Positions 7,187-16,160 of a stretch of 34,873 nt of DNA are shown piece by piece. A program made the position numbers and the translations under genes. Below the pieces are notes generated by a model. The model was not told the DNA's origin, did no database searches, and saw only the letters and a program-made list of their open reading frames with translations. This DNA is from Pseudonocardiales bacterium. Lineage in GTDB: Bacteria; Actinomycetota; Actinomycetes; Mycobacteriales; Jatrophihabitantaceae. Location: positions 1-34,873 of the forward strand of contig JAVEET010000362.1 of assembly GCA_030840295.1 (NCBI GenBank). The letters run 5' to 3'. How positions within the stretch are numbered: position 1 is the stretch's first letter; the number at the start of each line of letters is the position of its first letter.

Positions 7187-9094
7187 TCAGCCCGGTTGCC
7201 AGTCGAATTCCGAGGAGGTTGCCCCGCCGGACAGCCGTTCGTAGCCGGGCCCCCGGTCGAAGAACGGCCGGTCACCGGCTCGAGCCGACCGCAAGTCGGC
7301 CCGCAGGGCCTGCGTCTCGTCGTCGTCCACCTCGAGGTCCGTGCCCGTTTCGATCAGCATCACGCCGTAATCGGAGCGGGCCGCCGACAGCGAAACCTTG
7401 CCCCAGCGGACATCGCGCAGTACCGCGGCGACCTCGCGATCGAGCGGATCACCCCAACCGCCGCCACCGGTGGTGCGGATCCGGATCACCTCCCCCGCGC
7501 TGACCCACTCAGCGTCGGCCAGTGCGTCCACGCTCCGCTCATTCGGGCCGCCGGGGTCGATGGTGACCGAGAACGACCGACCGGCCTTGCCGCCTTTGAC
7601 GCCCCAGCAGGCCAGTATGGACCGGTCGGCGATCGACATGAAATGTGCGTCGGCCAACATCCGGATATGTTTCTCATAGCCCAGCCCCCCGCGGTACTGC
7701 CCGGCGCCGCCTGAATCCACCGCGAGGCCCAATCGCTCGACCAGAAAGGGAAAACGTGCCTCGGTGAATTCGGTCGGCAGGTTCCTGGAGTCCGGGACGA
7801 CGTGAATGGTGTCCTCGCCGTCGGCGTAGTAGCGGCCGCCCGAACCACCACCGAGCACCTCGCGCATCAGATACGGCTGGCCATTTCGGTCCTGGCCGTA
7901 CACGCCGGTGTAACGGATGGTCTCCTGGTCAGCCGGCATCCGCCCGTCCACGGCCTTGGCCAGCACGCCGGCCAGTACCCCGAGCAGCCTCAGAATCACG
8001 AAGGTCCGCGCGTTCGTGGGCGCTGGGAAGATCGGTGTCAGCAGGGTGCCCGGCGGCGGGAACCGCATCTCGATCAACGGCACGATGCCCTCGTTGACGT
8101 CGAGTTCGGCCATCCGCTCCGGAGTGTCGGCGAGATTGCGAAGGATCGGCGCCAACCACTTCTTGAGGAAGTTGCCGTCGGCGTAGTCGCCACAGTGATT
8201 GATCGGCCCCTTTGCTTGTGGGGCCGTCCCGTCGAAGTCGAGGATCAGCCTGGCCCCGCCCGGATCCTCGGCTGCCGTCCGGGTGAGCGTGATGCGCTGA
8301 GTATGCAGCCTGGGCGCGTCCACACCGTCGTGTTCGGCGTAGTCCTCCCAGGTCCACGAGCCGACCGGGATCTTGGCCAGGATCTCGCGGCGGTAGGTCT
8401 GGGTCGTGCGGTCGACCAGCTGGTCGAAGCATGATTCGATGACGTTTCCGCCGTACCGATCGAACAGTTCTGCCAGCCGGCGGGCACCCATCAGGCAGGC
8501 CGAACACTCGGCATCCAGGTCGGCGGCCAGCGAATCAGGCATCCGGGAGTTCCTGGTCATGATGGTCAGTGCCGCCCGGTTCGGCACGCCCTGGTCCCAG
8601 AGCCGGATCGGCGGCACCATCAGACCCTCCTCGAACACGCTCGTCGCATGTGAGGGCATGGAACCAGGTACGGCTCCGCCGATGTCATCGTGGTGGCCGA
8701 AGGCCTGGACGAACGCGACGACCTGGGGGCCACTCGGCCCGTCGTGGAAAACCGGAACCGTGACGCACAGATCCGGCAGGTGACCGATCCCGCCCTCGGA
8801 CCGGTAGACGTCGTTGTGGAAGAAGACATCTCCCGGCCGCATCTGTGCCAGCGGGAAGTCCCGAGCGATCGGGTGGACCAGCGCGGAGTAGGACCGGCCG
8901 GTCAGTTTGCGCAGCAATCGGTCGTGGATGCCGGCGCGGAAGTCGTGGGCGTCACGAATCATCGGCGACCGGGACGTTCGCGCGATGGCGGTCTCGATCT
9001 CCATCTCCACCGCGGCCAGGCTGCCCTGCACGATCTCCACCACGATCGGGTCGATCCCGAGTCCGCGGTCAGGAGTCAACGAGTCCGAACTCAT
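7187..9094 (-). CDS. hyuB: Hydantoinase/oxoprolinase B subunit
   Basis: Partner of HyuA in ATP-dependent opening of cyclic amides (N-methylhydantoin, 5-oxoproline and related rings). The 635-residue protein starts DPIVVEIVQGSLAAVEMEIETAIARTSRSPMIRDAHDF, the standard HyuB opening. It continues with MRPGDVFFHNDVYRSEGGIGHLPD and ends in the glycine-rich GGGGWGDPLDREV block. The ATG at 9094 overlaps the hyuA stop by four bases (ATGA). A longer frame upstream runs into hyuA and is not used. The substrate is unassigned; the family also includes acetophenone carboxylase-like members, so sequence alone does not fix the reaction. Confidence 0.93.
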   Translation of the reverse strand: MSSDSLTPDRGLGIDPIVVEIVQGSLAAVEMEIETAIARTSRSPMIRDAHDFRAGIHDRLLRKLTGRSYSALVHPIARDFPLAQMRPGDVFFHNDVYRSEGGIGHLPDLCVTVPVFHDGPSGPQVVAFVQAFGHHDDIGGAVPGSMPSHATSVFEEGLMVPPIRLWDQGVPNRAALTIMTRNSRMPDSLAADLDAECSACLMGARRLAELFDRYGGNVIESCFDQLVDRTTQTYRREILAKIPVGSWTWEDYAEHDGVDAPRLHTQRITLTRTAAEDPGGARLILDFDGTAPQAKGPINHCGDYADGNFLKKWLAPILRNLADTPERMAELDVNEGIVPLIEMRFPPPGTLLTPIFPAPTNARTFVILRLLGVLAGVLAKAVDGRMPADQETIRYTGVYGQDRNGQPYLMREVLGGGSGGRYYADGEDTIHVVPDSRNLPTEFTEARFPFLVERLGLAVDSGGAGQYRGGLGYEKHIRMLADAHFMSIADRSILACWGVKGGKAGRSFSVTIDPGGPNERSVDALADAEWVSAGEVIRIRTTGGGGWGDPLDREVAAVLRDVRWGKVSLSAARSDYGVMLIETGTDLEVDDDETQALRADLRSARAGDRPFFDRGPGYERLSGGATSSEFDWQPG

Positions 9095-11250
9095 GCCGAC
9101 ACCCCCGTCGCGCTGGCTGCCATCCGTCCAGGGCCGCGGTCGGCGCGGGTGATGATCAGGTTGCCGAAGTCGTCCACCCGAGCGGTGAAGCCTGGATGCA
9201 ACGGCACGGTGGATCCGAACTCCTCGATGACGGCCGGGCCGTGGATCCAGTCGCCGGGTGCCAGCTTCGGTCGCCAGTACAAAGGCGATCGCAGATAGTC
9301 GGAGTTGCCGAAGCACACCGCCCGGGCCCCGATCCGGGCCCGTTCGACGTCACCGTCCTGGGCGGGCTGCTTCGACAGCTCCGGACGCCGGATGGGACCG
9401 ATGCCGGACACCCGCAGATTCACCCACTCGACCTGCTGAGCGTTGTCGGTTCGGAAGTCGTAGCCGTACAGACCGGCGTGAGCGTCGTGAAATGCCAGGG
9501 CGACGGCATCGGCCGTCTCGGTGCCGAATGCCGAATCCGGAACCGGCACGCGTACCTCGAAAGCCTGCCCGAAATACCGCAGGTCAGCCGTGCGGACGAA
9601 GCGATGTTCGGACTCGGCGAAACCCTCCCGTCGCAATGCCTGTGCCGCCTGATCGCTCAGGGAAGCGAAGGTCGCCGATACCGCGGCCGGGTCGAGGACA
9701 TCTTGTCGGGCAATGGCGGTCTGCACGTAATCGTTCTTCACATCCACGGTGAGCAGGCCGAACGCCGAGACGGTGCCGGGGTTCGGGGGCACCAGCACCG
9801 CCTTCAGATCCAGGATGTCCAGCAGGCGGCACAACAGCAGGGAGCCCGAGCCGCCGAAAGTGGCGAGCGTGAATTCGCGGACGTCCAGGCCTCGCTTGAC
9901 GGTAATCCGGCGCAGCGCGTTGGCCTGATTCCACGCCGAGATCTCCAGTATTCCGGCGGCACAGGCCGGCACAGTCAGCTCGAGTTCGGCGGCGAGTTCG
10001 GTCAGGCCCGAGCGTGCCGCCTCCACATCCAATCTGATCTCGCCACCGAGCAGCTGCGGTGGTATCCGGCCCAGTACGACATGCGCATCGGTGACCGTGA
10101 CGTCCACGCCGCCCTTGCCGTAGCACCGCGGTCCCGGATCGGCACCGGCAGACTTGGGACCCACTTTCAGCGATCCCTCCGGCGAAATCCAGGCGATCGA
10201 GCCGCCGCCGGCGCCCACCGTGACCACATCGATCATCGGGATCTTCGAGGGATACGCGCCGACCGTTCCCTCTGTCGTCAGCGTGGGCTCACCGTCCATG
10301 ACCACCGAGACGTCGGTCGAAGTCCCGCCACCATCACACGTCAGGACCTGGGAATACCCGGCGTGATGAGCGATCAGCGCGGCTCCCAGCGCACCAGCCG
10401 CAGGCCCGGACAGGACCGTGGTGATCGGCTGATGGACGACCTCGTCGGCCGAGAGGACCCCTCCGTTCGATTTCATGACATAGAACGGGACCCGGTGGCC
10501 GAGGTGCGAACCAGGCCCGGCGGCCACGGTGAAGGCACTCAATCGGTCCTTGATCGCGGTGACGTAGCTGGCCACCTTGGGCTTGACCGCCGCATCGACG
10601 AGAGTGGTCATCGCCCTTTCGTACTCGCGGTATTCGCGCAGCACCTCCGACGAGATCGATACGACAGCATCGGGGTGGACCTCGGCCAGCACCTTGCGCA
10701 TCCGCTCCTCGTGGGCCGGATTTGCATAGGAGTGCAGGAAACACACGCCCAGGGTGGTGATGCGCTTGGCTTTGAACCATCGAGCTACCTCGACCGCGCC
10801 GGCCTCGTCGAAGGGGCGAAGTTCGGCGCCGGTGTAATCGAGCCGGCCGGCTACGGTCTTGACCAGATCGGCCGGAACGATCCGATCCGGTTTGACCCAG
10901 AAGTAACTGTTGCCGTAGCCGTCGGGTACCGACTGACGGGCGATTTCGAGGAGAAACTCATAGCCGGTAGAGGTTATGAAACCGAGGGCACCGACCTTGC
11001 CCTCGAGAAGCTGGTTGGTGGCAACGGTGGTGCCGTGGCTGACCGCGCTGAGTGATGCCCCGAACTGACCGGCTTCGATCCCCAGCAGTCGGAGTACCTT
11101 GTCGATCCCGGCCATGAAACCGTCCGCCGGATTGTCCGGTGTAGAGGCTGTCTTGGTAGTGACCAGTTGACCGGAGTCTTCGTCGAAGGCGACCACGTCG
11201 GTGAAGGTGCCGCCGGTGTCGATGCCCACCCGGATCCGTCGAACTGTCAT
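9091..11250 (-). CDS. hyuA: Hydantoinase/oxoprolinase A subunit, ATP-binding
   Basis: ATP-using subunit of the HyuAB pair, from the ASKHA phosphotransferase fold. The phosphate-binding motif GIDTGGTFTDVV is at residues 9-20, SHGTTVATNQLLEGKVGALGF follows, and VGAGGGSIAWI and TVTDAHVVLGRI lie in the central domain. The 719-residue length is normal. I chose the ATG at 11250 because the family begins MTVRRIRVGIDTGG, with AGG a few bases upstream; an upstream start at 11319 would add 23 unrelated residues. It is first in the hyuA-hyuB-hydrolase series. The 320-base upstream region, shared with the divergent NUDIX gene, carries repeats that may be operators. Confidence 0.93.
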   Translation of the reverse strand: MTVRRIRVGIDTGGTFTDVVAFDEDSGQLVTTKTASTPDNPADGFMAGIDKVLRLLGIEAGQFGASLSAVSHGTTVATNQLLEGKVGALGFITSTGYEFLLEIARQSVPDGYGNSYFWVKPDRIVPADLVKTVAGRLDYTGAELRPFDEAGAVEVARWFKAKRITTLGVCFLHSYANPAHEERMRKVLAEVHPDAVVSISSEVLREYREYERAMTTLVDAAVKPKVASYVTAIKDRLSAFTVAAGPGSHLGHRVPFYVMKSNGGVLSADEVVHQPITTVLSGPAAGALGAALIAHHAGYSQVLTCDGGGTSTDVSVVMDGEPTLTTEGTVGAYPSKIPMIDVVTVGAGGGSIAWISPEGSLKVGPKSAGADPGPRCYGKGGVDVTVTDAHVVLGRIPPQLLGGEIRLDVEAARSGLTELAAELELTVPACAAGILEISAWNQANALRRITVKRGLDVREFTLATFGGSGSLLLCRLLDILDLKAVLVPPNPGTVSAFGLLTVDVKNDYVQTAIARQDVLDPAAVSATFASLSDQAAQALRREGFAESEHRFVRTADLRYFGQAFEVRVPVPDSAFGTETADAVALAFHDAHAGLYGYDFRTDNAQQVEWVNLRVSGIGPIRRPELSKQPAQDGDVERARIGARAVCFGNSDYLRSPLYWRPKLAPGDWIHGPAVIEEFGSTVPLHPGFTARVDDFGNLIITRADRGPGRMAASATGVSA

Positions 11251-11570
11251 GACCTGAGTCAACTGGCCAATCCCGGCCACCTCGTCGGCAGGAAGTGCCG
11301 AAACCGGCCCGGTGCGCAAGGCAGCTGCCGTGCCCTGTCACCGAGGTAGGGGGACACCCCTAGGGTGGGAAACGCAAACGCGACCTGTGACACGCTCCGC
11401 AGCCCGTTCTGTCAGTAATCCCAACCCCAAGGCTCGACGGCGCCGACCCACCGACGCTCCGACGAGCAGCCGGCCCCGGCAAAGCGCGCAAGCACGGAGT
11501 ATTCAGCTTGTACCCGGCGCTGTGGGTCGTCAGGCGTCAGGCGTCAGGCGTCATCTGACAGCATGCTCGT
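11251..11570. promoter_or_regulatory. Divergent hyuA / NUDIX region with repeats
   Basis: A 320-base non-coding stretch. It holds: a perfect inverted repeat TAGGGG-gaca-CCCCTA at 11347-11362, about 100 bases upstream of hyuA; the 11-mer CTGTGACACGC at 11385-11395, identical to one in the uracil permease leader at 19220-19230; and a heptamer tandem repeat at 11528-11553. Promoter boxes are not clear to me. Confidence 0.45.
11528..11553. repeat. Heptamer tandem repeat CGTCAGG, 3.7 copies
   Basis: Three perfect copies of CGTCAGG followed by CGTCA, ending 17 bases before the NUDIX start codon. It sits where the promoter or 5' untranslated region of that gene would be. A copy-number change could move promoter spacing, but nothing in one sequence shows variation. 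Confidence 0.8.
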
Positions 11571-12137
11571 ATGTCGACGCCGATCGAGACCGTGTCCAGC
11601 CGCATTGCCTACGAAACGCCGTGGCTCCGAATCCGTGAGGACGAAATCCGCTACACCGCCACCGGCTCCTCCGGTCTGTACAGCTACATCGAAAAGCGAG
11701 ATTTCGCGCTGGTGATCCCCGCCGAGAAAGAGGGTTTCTGGCTGGTCGAGCAATATCGCTACACGATCGGCCGCAGGCAATGGGAGTTTCCGCAGGGCGG
11801 CTGGCCAGCCTCCAAGGGCGGCACTCCCGCCGAACTCGCCGCGGCCGAACTCCGCGAGGAAACCGGGATCACCGCTGCCAGCTGGAGCCATCTCAGCCAC
11901 CAGTATGCGGCGTACGGCTACAGCAGCCAGGGCTATGACATCTACCTGGCGAGCGACCTGACGCACGGTGCACCAGAGCGCGAGCCGACCGAAGCAGACA
12001 TGAGACATCAATGGTTCAGCGAAGCCGAGGTCCGAGCGATGATCGGCAACGGCACGCTCGCCGACGCGCATAGCGTAGCGGCGTGGGCCGTCCTCGACCT
12101 GAGCAGGGACGGCCAGTCCGACCGGCGGCCGGCCTAG
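11571..12137 (+). CDS. NUDIX hydrolase
   Basis: NUDIX enzymes cleave nucleoside diphosphates linked to another group. The 188-residue protein fits the ADP-ribose pyrophosphatase-like group: WEFPQGGWPASKGG leads into the box segment AELAAAELREETGI. The metal-binding ELREE core is intact. Compared with the canonical box (Gx5Ex7REUXEEXGU), the first glutamate and the arginine positions are occupied by Gly and Ala, a variation seen in other members. It is the only plus-strand gene between 2883 and 21203, converging on the carbon-nitrogen hydrolase with 29 bases between stops. No clear ribosome binding site precedes the ATG, so a leaderless transcript is possible. A link to pyrimidine breakdown is not evident. 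Confidence 0.88.
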   Translation: MSTPIETVSSRIAYETPWLRIREDEIRYTATGSSGLYSYIEKRDFALVIPAEKEGFWLVEQYRYTIGRRQWEFPQGGWPASKGGTPAELAAAELREETGITAASWSHLSHQYAAYGYSSQGYDIYLASDLTHGAPEREPTEADMRHQWFSEAEVRAMIGNGTLADAHSVAAWAVLDLSRDGQSDRRPA

Positions 12138-12166
12138 GCCAACCCCAGCTCCGATGGGACGCGCGA

Positions 12167-13072
12167 TTACTCGGTGGACGGCGCCAGCGGTGAACGGGCC
12201 TCGCTGAGCAGGGCTGCGGAATGCTTGCGGATCAGGGCCAGGTTCCGGTCGGCGAGGTGATCGAAGGACTGCGGTACGGAGGACCCGGGCGTCAATGCCG
12301 ACATTGCGGCCTCCGGATCGAGTCGAGCCGACACCCAGCTCTCGTGCGAGGCGGCCCTCGCGATCACCTCAGCAATGGGGGTTACGATCATCGAGTTTCC
12401 GAAGTAGATGACGCCGGCCGGGTCGACCCCGGTGGCGTTCGCTCCGATCAGGTAAACGTGGTTGTCATAGGCGCGGGCCCGGTTGGTCAGTTCCCACAGA
12501 TCGGCCGAGCGCAGCAACGCCGATGGACGGCAGATGATTTCCGCGCCCTGGATCGCGGTGATCCGTGACAGCTCCGGGTAATCGCCGTCGAAGCAGATGA
12601 TCACCCCGATCTTGCCGAGCTCAGTGTCCACCACCAGGGTGTCCTCCCCCGGCGTCACCCAGCCGCCCCGATCCGCTCGCTCGTGCCCGAACGGATGCGT
12701 CTTGCGGTAGCGACCGAGCAGCCGGCCGGACGGGCCGATCACGACCGCGGCGTTGTAGACCACGCCACGCTCAGGGCCTCGCTCGTAGCTGCCCAGCACT
12801 AGATGGATACCGAGTTCGGCGGCCACGTCGAGGTAGGGCTGCACGATCGAGCCTGGCACTTCGCTGACCAGGTCCCAGAGCAACTCGGGTGTGATGCCGG
12901 GAGTGAAGCCCGTAGTCACCGATTCGGGCAACACAACCAGTTCGGCCTGCGTAGCGGTGCAACACTGGCGAACGAGGTCGACGGCTTTGGCAGTGTTAGC
13001 AGTGATGGTGGCTGCGGTCAGCGGCTGGGAACTCGGTGCGACCTGCACGGCGGCGGCGACGAAGGCGCGCAT
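12167..13072 (-). CDS. Carbon-nitrogen hydrolase, nitrilase superfamily
   Basis: Cleaves a nonpeptide C-N bond of an amide, carbamoyl group or nitrile. The triad is visible in 301 residues: Glu50 (VVLPESVTTG), Lys124 (GRYRKTHPFGHE) and Cys160 (VIICFDGDYPE). The cysteine is followed by FDGDYPE rather than the WD of nitrilases, which points to an amidase or carbamoylase. Its ATG overlaps the coxG stop by one base (TGATG), making it the last gene of the permease-molybdenum hydroxylase operon. In an oxidative pyrimidine route it could hydrolyse malonamate to malonate and ammonia, or ureidomalonate directly. The latter would compete with the carbamoyltransferase idea. Family certain, substrate inferred. 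Confidence 0.9.
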   Translation of the reverse strand: MRAFVAAAVQVAPSSQPLTAATITANTAKAVDLVRQCCTATQAELVVLPESVTTGFTPGITPELLWDLVSEVPGSIVQPYLDVAAELGIHLVLGSYERGPERGVVYNAAVVIGPSGRLLGRYRKTHPFGHERADRGGWVTPGEDTLVVDTELGKIGVIICFDGDYPELSRITAIQGAEIICRPSALLRSADLWELTNRARAYDNHVYLIGANATGVDPAGVIYFGNSMIVTPIAEVIARAASHESWVSARLDPEAAMSALTPGSSVPQSFDHLADRNLALIRKHSAALLSEARSPLAPSTE

Positions 13073-13743
13073 CAGCGCAACCACCGGTGGTCTGACCGCG
13101 GGCGCAACCGGGACCCCACGAGCACGCCGAGCAGGGCGATGGCGGCCCCGACCGCAGTGCCGACTCCAAACCCGGCCTCGCCGAAGGACGGCCGCCGCGA
13201 ACCCGTCCCGACAGCGGTGAAGACGCCGGACCCAGCGGTCGAAGCAGTGGCGCTCAACCCCGGCCCGGCCGCGGACCGGCCGGCCGGCGGTGGGCCGGCA
13301 TCCACCTGTCCGGTGAGCACCTGCTCGACCTGAGCGAAGAACTCCACCGCCATCTTCCTGGCGACGCCGGCCAGCATGCGCTGGCCCACTCCGCCGATGA
13401 CGCCGCCGACGACGGCATCGGCGTCGTAACTGAGCCGAGTCGCTCCGTCGGACTCGGCCAGCATGACCTTCACGTCAGCGCTCACGGTGCCGGGCCCACC
13501 CGCGCCAGAAGCCTTGAGGGTGAACGAATTCGGCTGCCGCTGATCGCTCAACGACACCCGGCCCGCGTAGGTCCCCTTGATCGACGCCACCCCGGCGCTG
13601 ACGGTCATCGCATAGGCGTCCGTTCCGGTCGTCTCGAGCCGCTCACACCCCGGAATGGTCCGCACCAGCACCGCCGGATCGTTCAAAGCCGCCCACACCT
13701 GCTCGATCGGTGCGTGCAGCACGACCTCGCCTGCCACCTTCAT
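13072..13743 (-). CDS. CoxG-like SRPBCC protein with C-terminal membrane anchor
   Basis: CoxG proteins accompany molybdenum hydroxylases; in CO oxidisers CoxG is linked to membrane attachment of the enzyme. The first 150 residues are an SRPBCC domain (MKVAGEVVLHAPIEQVWAALNDPAVLVRTIPGCERLE...VVGGVIGGVGQRMLAGVARKMAVEFF). A Pro/Ala/Gly/Ser-rich linker follows. A single hydrophobic segment near 195-215 (GVGTAVGAAIALLGVLVG) ends in a basic tail, so the protein looks tail-anchored. Its ATG overlaps the large-subunit stop by four bases and its own stop overlaps the next gene. The arrangement suggests the oxidase sits at the membrane, passing electrons toward the respiratory chain. Confidence 0.88.
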   Translation of the reverse strand: MKVAGEVVLHAPIEQVWAALNDPAVLVRTIPGCERLETTGTDAYAMTVSAGVASIKGTYAGRVSLSDQRQPNSFTLKASGAGGPGTVSADVKVMLAESDGATRLSYDADAVVGGVIGGVGQRMLAGVARKMAVEFFAQVEQVLTGQVDAGPPPAGRSAAGPGLSATASTAGSGVFTAVGTGSRRPSFGEAGFGVGTAVGAAIALLGVLVGSRLRPRSDHRWLR

Positions 13744-16160
13744 CGTGTCGGCTCCTTCTTCGCAATTGATTCATTGTGCCGGTCAGTCCCGGCGTGCCGA
13801 CGTCTGAGTTCGAACAGATCCGACGGCGAGATGGGCATCGCCGTGATCGCGAAACCCTCGGCGTCCGAGATTGCCGAGGCGAACACCGCGGCGCTCGGGA
13901 TGACACCGGCCTCGCCGGCGCCCTTGATACCCAGCGGGTTGAGCGGCGACGGCGTCTCGAGGTGATCGATCTCGATCGATTCCGGCACTTCGCTGACGTA
14001 CGGCATCAGGAAATCCATGAAGGATGCGTTCTGCAACTGGCCGGCATCGTCGTACACCAACCGTTCGTACAGGGCGCCCCCGACGCCCTGCGCGACCCCG
14101 CCGTGCACCTGGCCCTCGACGATCAACGGATTGATCAGCGTCCCGCAATCGTGCACGACGCAGTAACGAAGGATTTTGATCTCCGCAGTTTCCGGATCGG
14201 TCTCCACGATCACCGCATGCATCCCGTTGGCGAAGGTGGACCGCAGCGGCGAGTAGTAGTCGCGTCCCTCCAGTCCGGGCTCGTCGTCCTCGTTCACCGG
14301 CGGCAGGTCCGAGTCACCGACGACGAACTGGGTGGCGGCCTTCGACGCTTCGTCGAAGGCATACCGCAGCGGGTTGGACAGCACGGCCACGGTGCCCAGT
14401 GCCATCGCGACTCCGGGTGCCCCTTTCACCCGCACCATGCCCTCCACGATCTCGAGGTCCTCGGGGTCCGCCTCTAGCGCGTCGGCCGCCACCTTGAGGA
14501 TTTTCCGCCTGACCATTCGGGCCGCGAGGGCTATCGCCGAACCGCTCGTGACGGCGGCCCGCGAGGCGAAGGTGCCCACCGCGTAAGGGAAACGACGGGT
14601 ATCCCCGGTCACCACCTCGATGTCGTCCATCGAGACACCCAGTTCATCGGCCACGATCTGGGCGAATGCCGTCTGATGACCTTGGCCCTGCGAGGTCAGT
14701 CCGGTCGCCACCTTGATCCGGCCGGACGTCTCGATCTGGACGTGCCCGCCTTCGTACGGCCCCACACCGGTTCCCTCGACGTAGCAGGCCAAACCGAGGC
14801 CGACCTGGCGCCCTTGGGCCCGCGCCGCGGCCTGGTATGCGGGCCAGTCATCCCAGCCGACGAGCGCCTTGAGCTTGGCCAGCGACGCCGGGAAATCGCC
14901 GGAGTCATACACGAGTGGACGCCCGTCTTGGAAGATCAGGCCGTGATCGTAAGGCATTTCTGAAGGCTGAATGAAGTTGGTAGCGCGGACCACGGACCGG
15001 TCCAAGCCGAGCTCGCCCGCGATCGCGTCCAGGGTGCGCTCCATGGCATAAACGCCCTGTGGCCGGCCGGCGCCGCGGTAAGGTGTGACGATCACTGTGT
15101 TGGTGTAGAGGGAATCGAACTCGACGCGGTAAGCCCCGGGCTTGTACGGGCCGAGCAACTGGGTCGACGTGATGATCGGCACGATCAGCCCGTACGGCAG
15201 GTAGGCGCCGTTGTCGTGCCAGAACCTCACCGACAGACCGAGGATCCGCCCAGTCGCATCGAACCCGACCTCGATGTGCTGTAACTGACCTCGCTCATGG
15301 GCGGCGGAGATGAAGTGCTCGCGACGGTCTTCGGTGAACTTCACCGGTCGGCCCAACGCCCGGGCCGCCATCGGCACCAGCACCTCCTCGGGCCACGGGT
15401 GGACGATCTTCACCCCGAAACCGCCCCCGACATCCGGTGTAATGACCTCGACCCGGCCCAGGTCTAGTCCGAGCTTGGCCGCAACCGCGGCGCGGACCCC
15501 CGTCGAGGTCTGCGTAGAGGTCCACATCCGCAGGCGTTGCGAATCGGAATCCCATTGCGCCAGCACGCCCCGTCCCTCCAGCGGTGTGCTGGCCGATCGC
15601 TCGATCGCCAGCTCGAGCTCGAGTCGGAACGGCGCGGCGGCAATGGCGGCGGCGGCGTCCCCGACCTCCTGCACGAAATGCGCCGCCACGTTGCCCGGAG
15701 CATCCTCGTGGACCAGGTGCTCAGCGGCCCGGGCCGCTTGCACCCCGACCACCGGCGGCAGCGGCCGGTAGCTCACCACGATCCGTTCGACCGCGTCCTC
15801 GGCGAGATACCGGTTCTCCGCAACCACGACCGCGATCGCCTCGCCCACGTAGTTGACCTCGTCCCTGGCCAGCGCGTACTGGGTTCGGCCGGCGCAGATG
15901 GCGGGATGCGGGATCAGTAGCGGGAGTGGATCGGCGAGTGGACCGCTCAGGTCCTCGTAGGTGTAGATGGCCAGCAGGCCCTGCACCTCGAGCGCCGCGG
16001 TCACGTCGATATCGGTGATCCGCGCGTGTGCATGGGGTGACCTGAGCACCGCCAGTTCCGCCGCATCCTGCCCGAGGTCATCGAGGAACCGGCCGGCACC
16101 CACCAGCAAGCGAGGGTCCTCGACCCGGTTGACCGGTTGGCCGACCATTCTGCTGGTCAC
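13740..16160 (-). CDS. Molybdenum hydroxylase large subunit (xanthine dehydrogenase / CoxL form II family)
   Basis: Molybdopterin-binding catalytic subunit of a three-subunit hydroxylase that inserts water-derived oxygen into a ring carbon or aldehyde. The 806 residues start GQPVNRVEDPRLLVGAGRFLDD. They contain DVGGGFGVK, the loop PYRGAGRPQG (360-369) and the catalytic glutamate near residue 750 (GIKGAGEAG). True CO dehydrogenase has AYRCSFR at the loop, so this is not a form I CO enzyme. The GTG at 16160 overlaps the small-subunit stop (GTGA). With a uracil-type permease upstream and a barbiturase homologue in the island, oxidation of uracil to barbiturate is a good candidate reaction, but hypoxanthine, nicotinate-like or other N-heterocycles cannot be excluded. 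Confidence 0.93.
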   Translation of the reverse strand: MTSRMVGQPVNRVEDPRLLVGAGRFLDDLGQDAAELAVLRSPHAHARITDIDVTAALEVQGLLAIYTYEDLSGPLADPLPLLIPHPAICAGRTQYALARDEVNYVGEAIAVVVAENRYLAEDAVERIVVSYRPLPPVVGVQAARAAEHLVHEDAPGNVAAHFVQEVGDAAAAIAAAPFRLELELAIERSASTPLEGRGVLAQWDSDSQRLRMWTSTQTSTGVRAAVAAKLGLDLGRVEVITPDVGGGFGVKIVHPWPEEVLVPMAARALGRPVKFTEDRREHFISAAHERGQLQHIEVGFDATGRILGLSVRFWHDNGAYLPYGLIVPIITSTQLLGPYKPGAYRVEFDSLYTNTVIVTPYRGAGRPQGVYAMERTLDAIAGELGLDRSVVRATNFIQPSEMPYDHGLIFQDGRPLVYDSGDFPASLAKLKALVGWDDWPAYQAAARAQGRQVGLGLACYVEGTGVGPYEGGHVQIETSGRIKVATGLTSQGQGHQTAFAQIVADELGVSMDDIEVVTGDTRRFPYAVGTFASRAAVTSGSAIALAARMVRRKILKVAADALEADPEDLEIVEGMVRVKGAPGVAMALGTVAVLSNPLRYAFDEASKAATQFVVGDSDLPPVNEDDEPGLEGRDYYSPLRSTFANGMHAVIVETDPETAEIKILRYCVVHDCGTLINPLIVEGQVHGGVAQGVGGALYERLVYDDAGQLQNASFMDFLMPYVSEVPESIEIDHLETPSPLNPLGIKGAGEAGVIPSAAVFASAISDAEGFAITAMPISPSDLFELRRRHAGTDRHNESIAKKEPTR

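Noticed and set aside
8845-11055. Long plus-strand open frame opposite hyuA/hyuB
   Set aside because: Its translation is low-complexity, arginine- and glycine-rich with no motif, as expected for the reverse frame of high-GC coding sequence. The minus-strand genes have clear family motifs.
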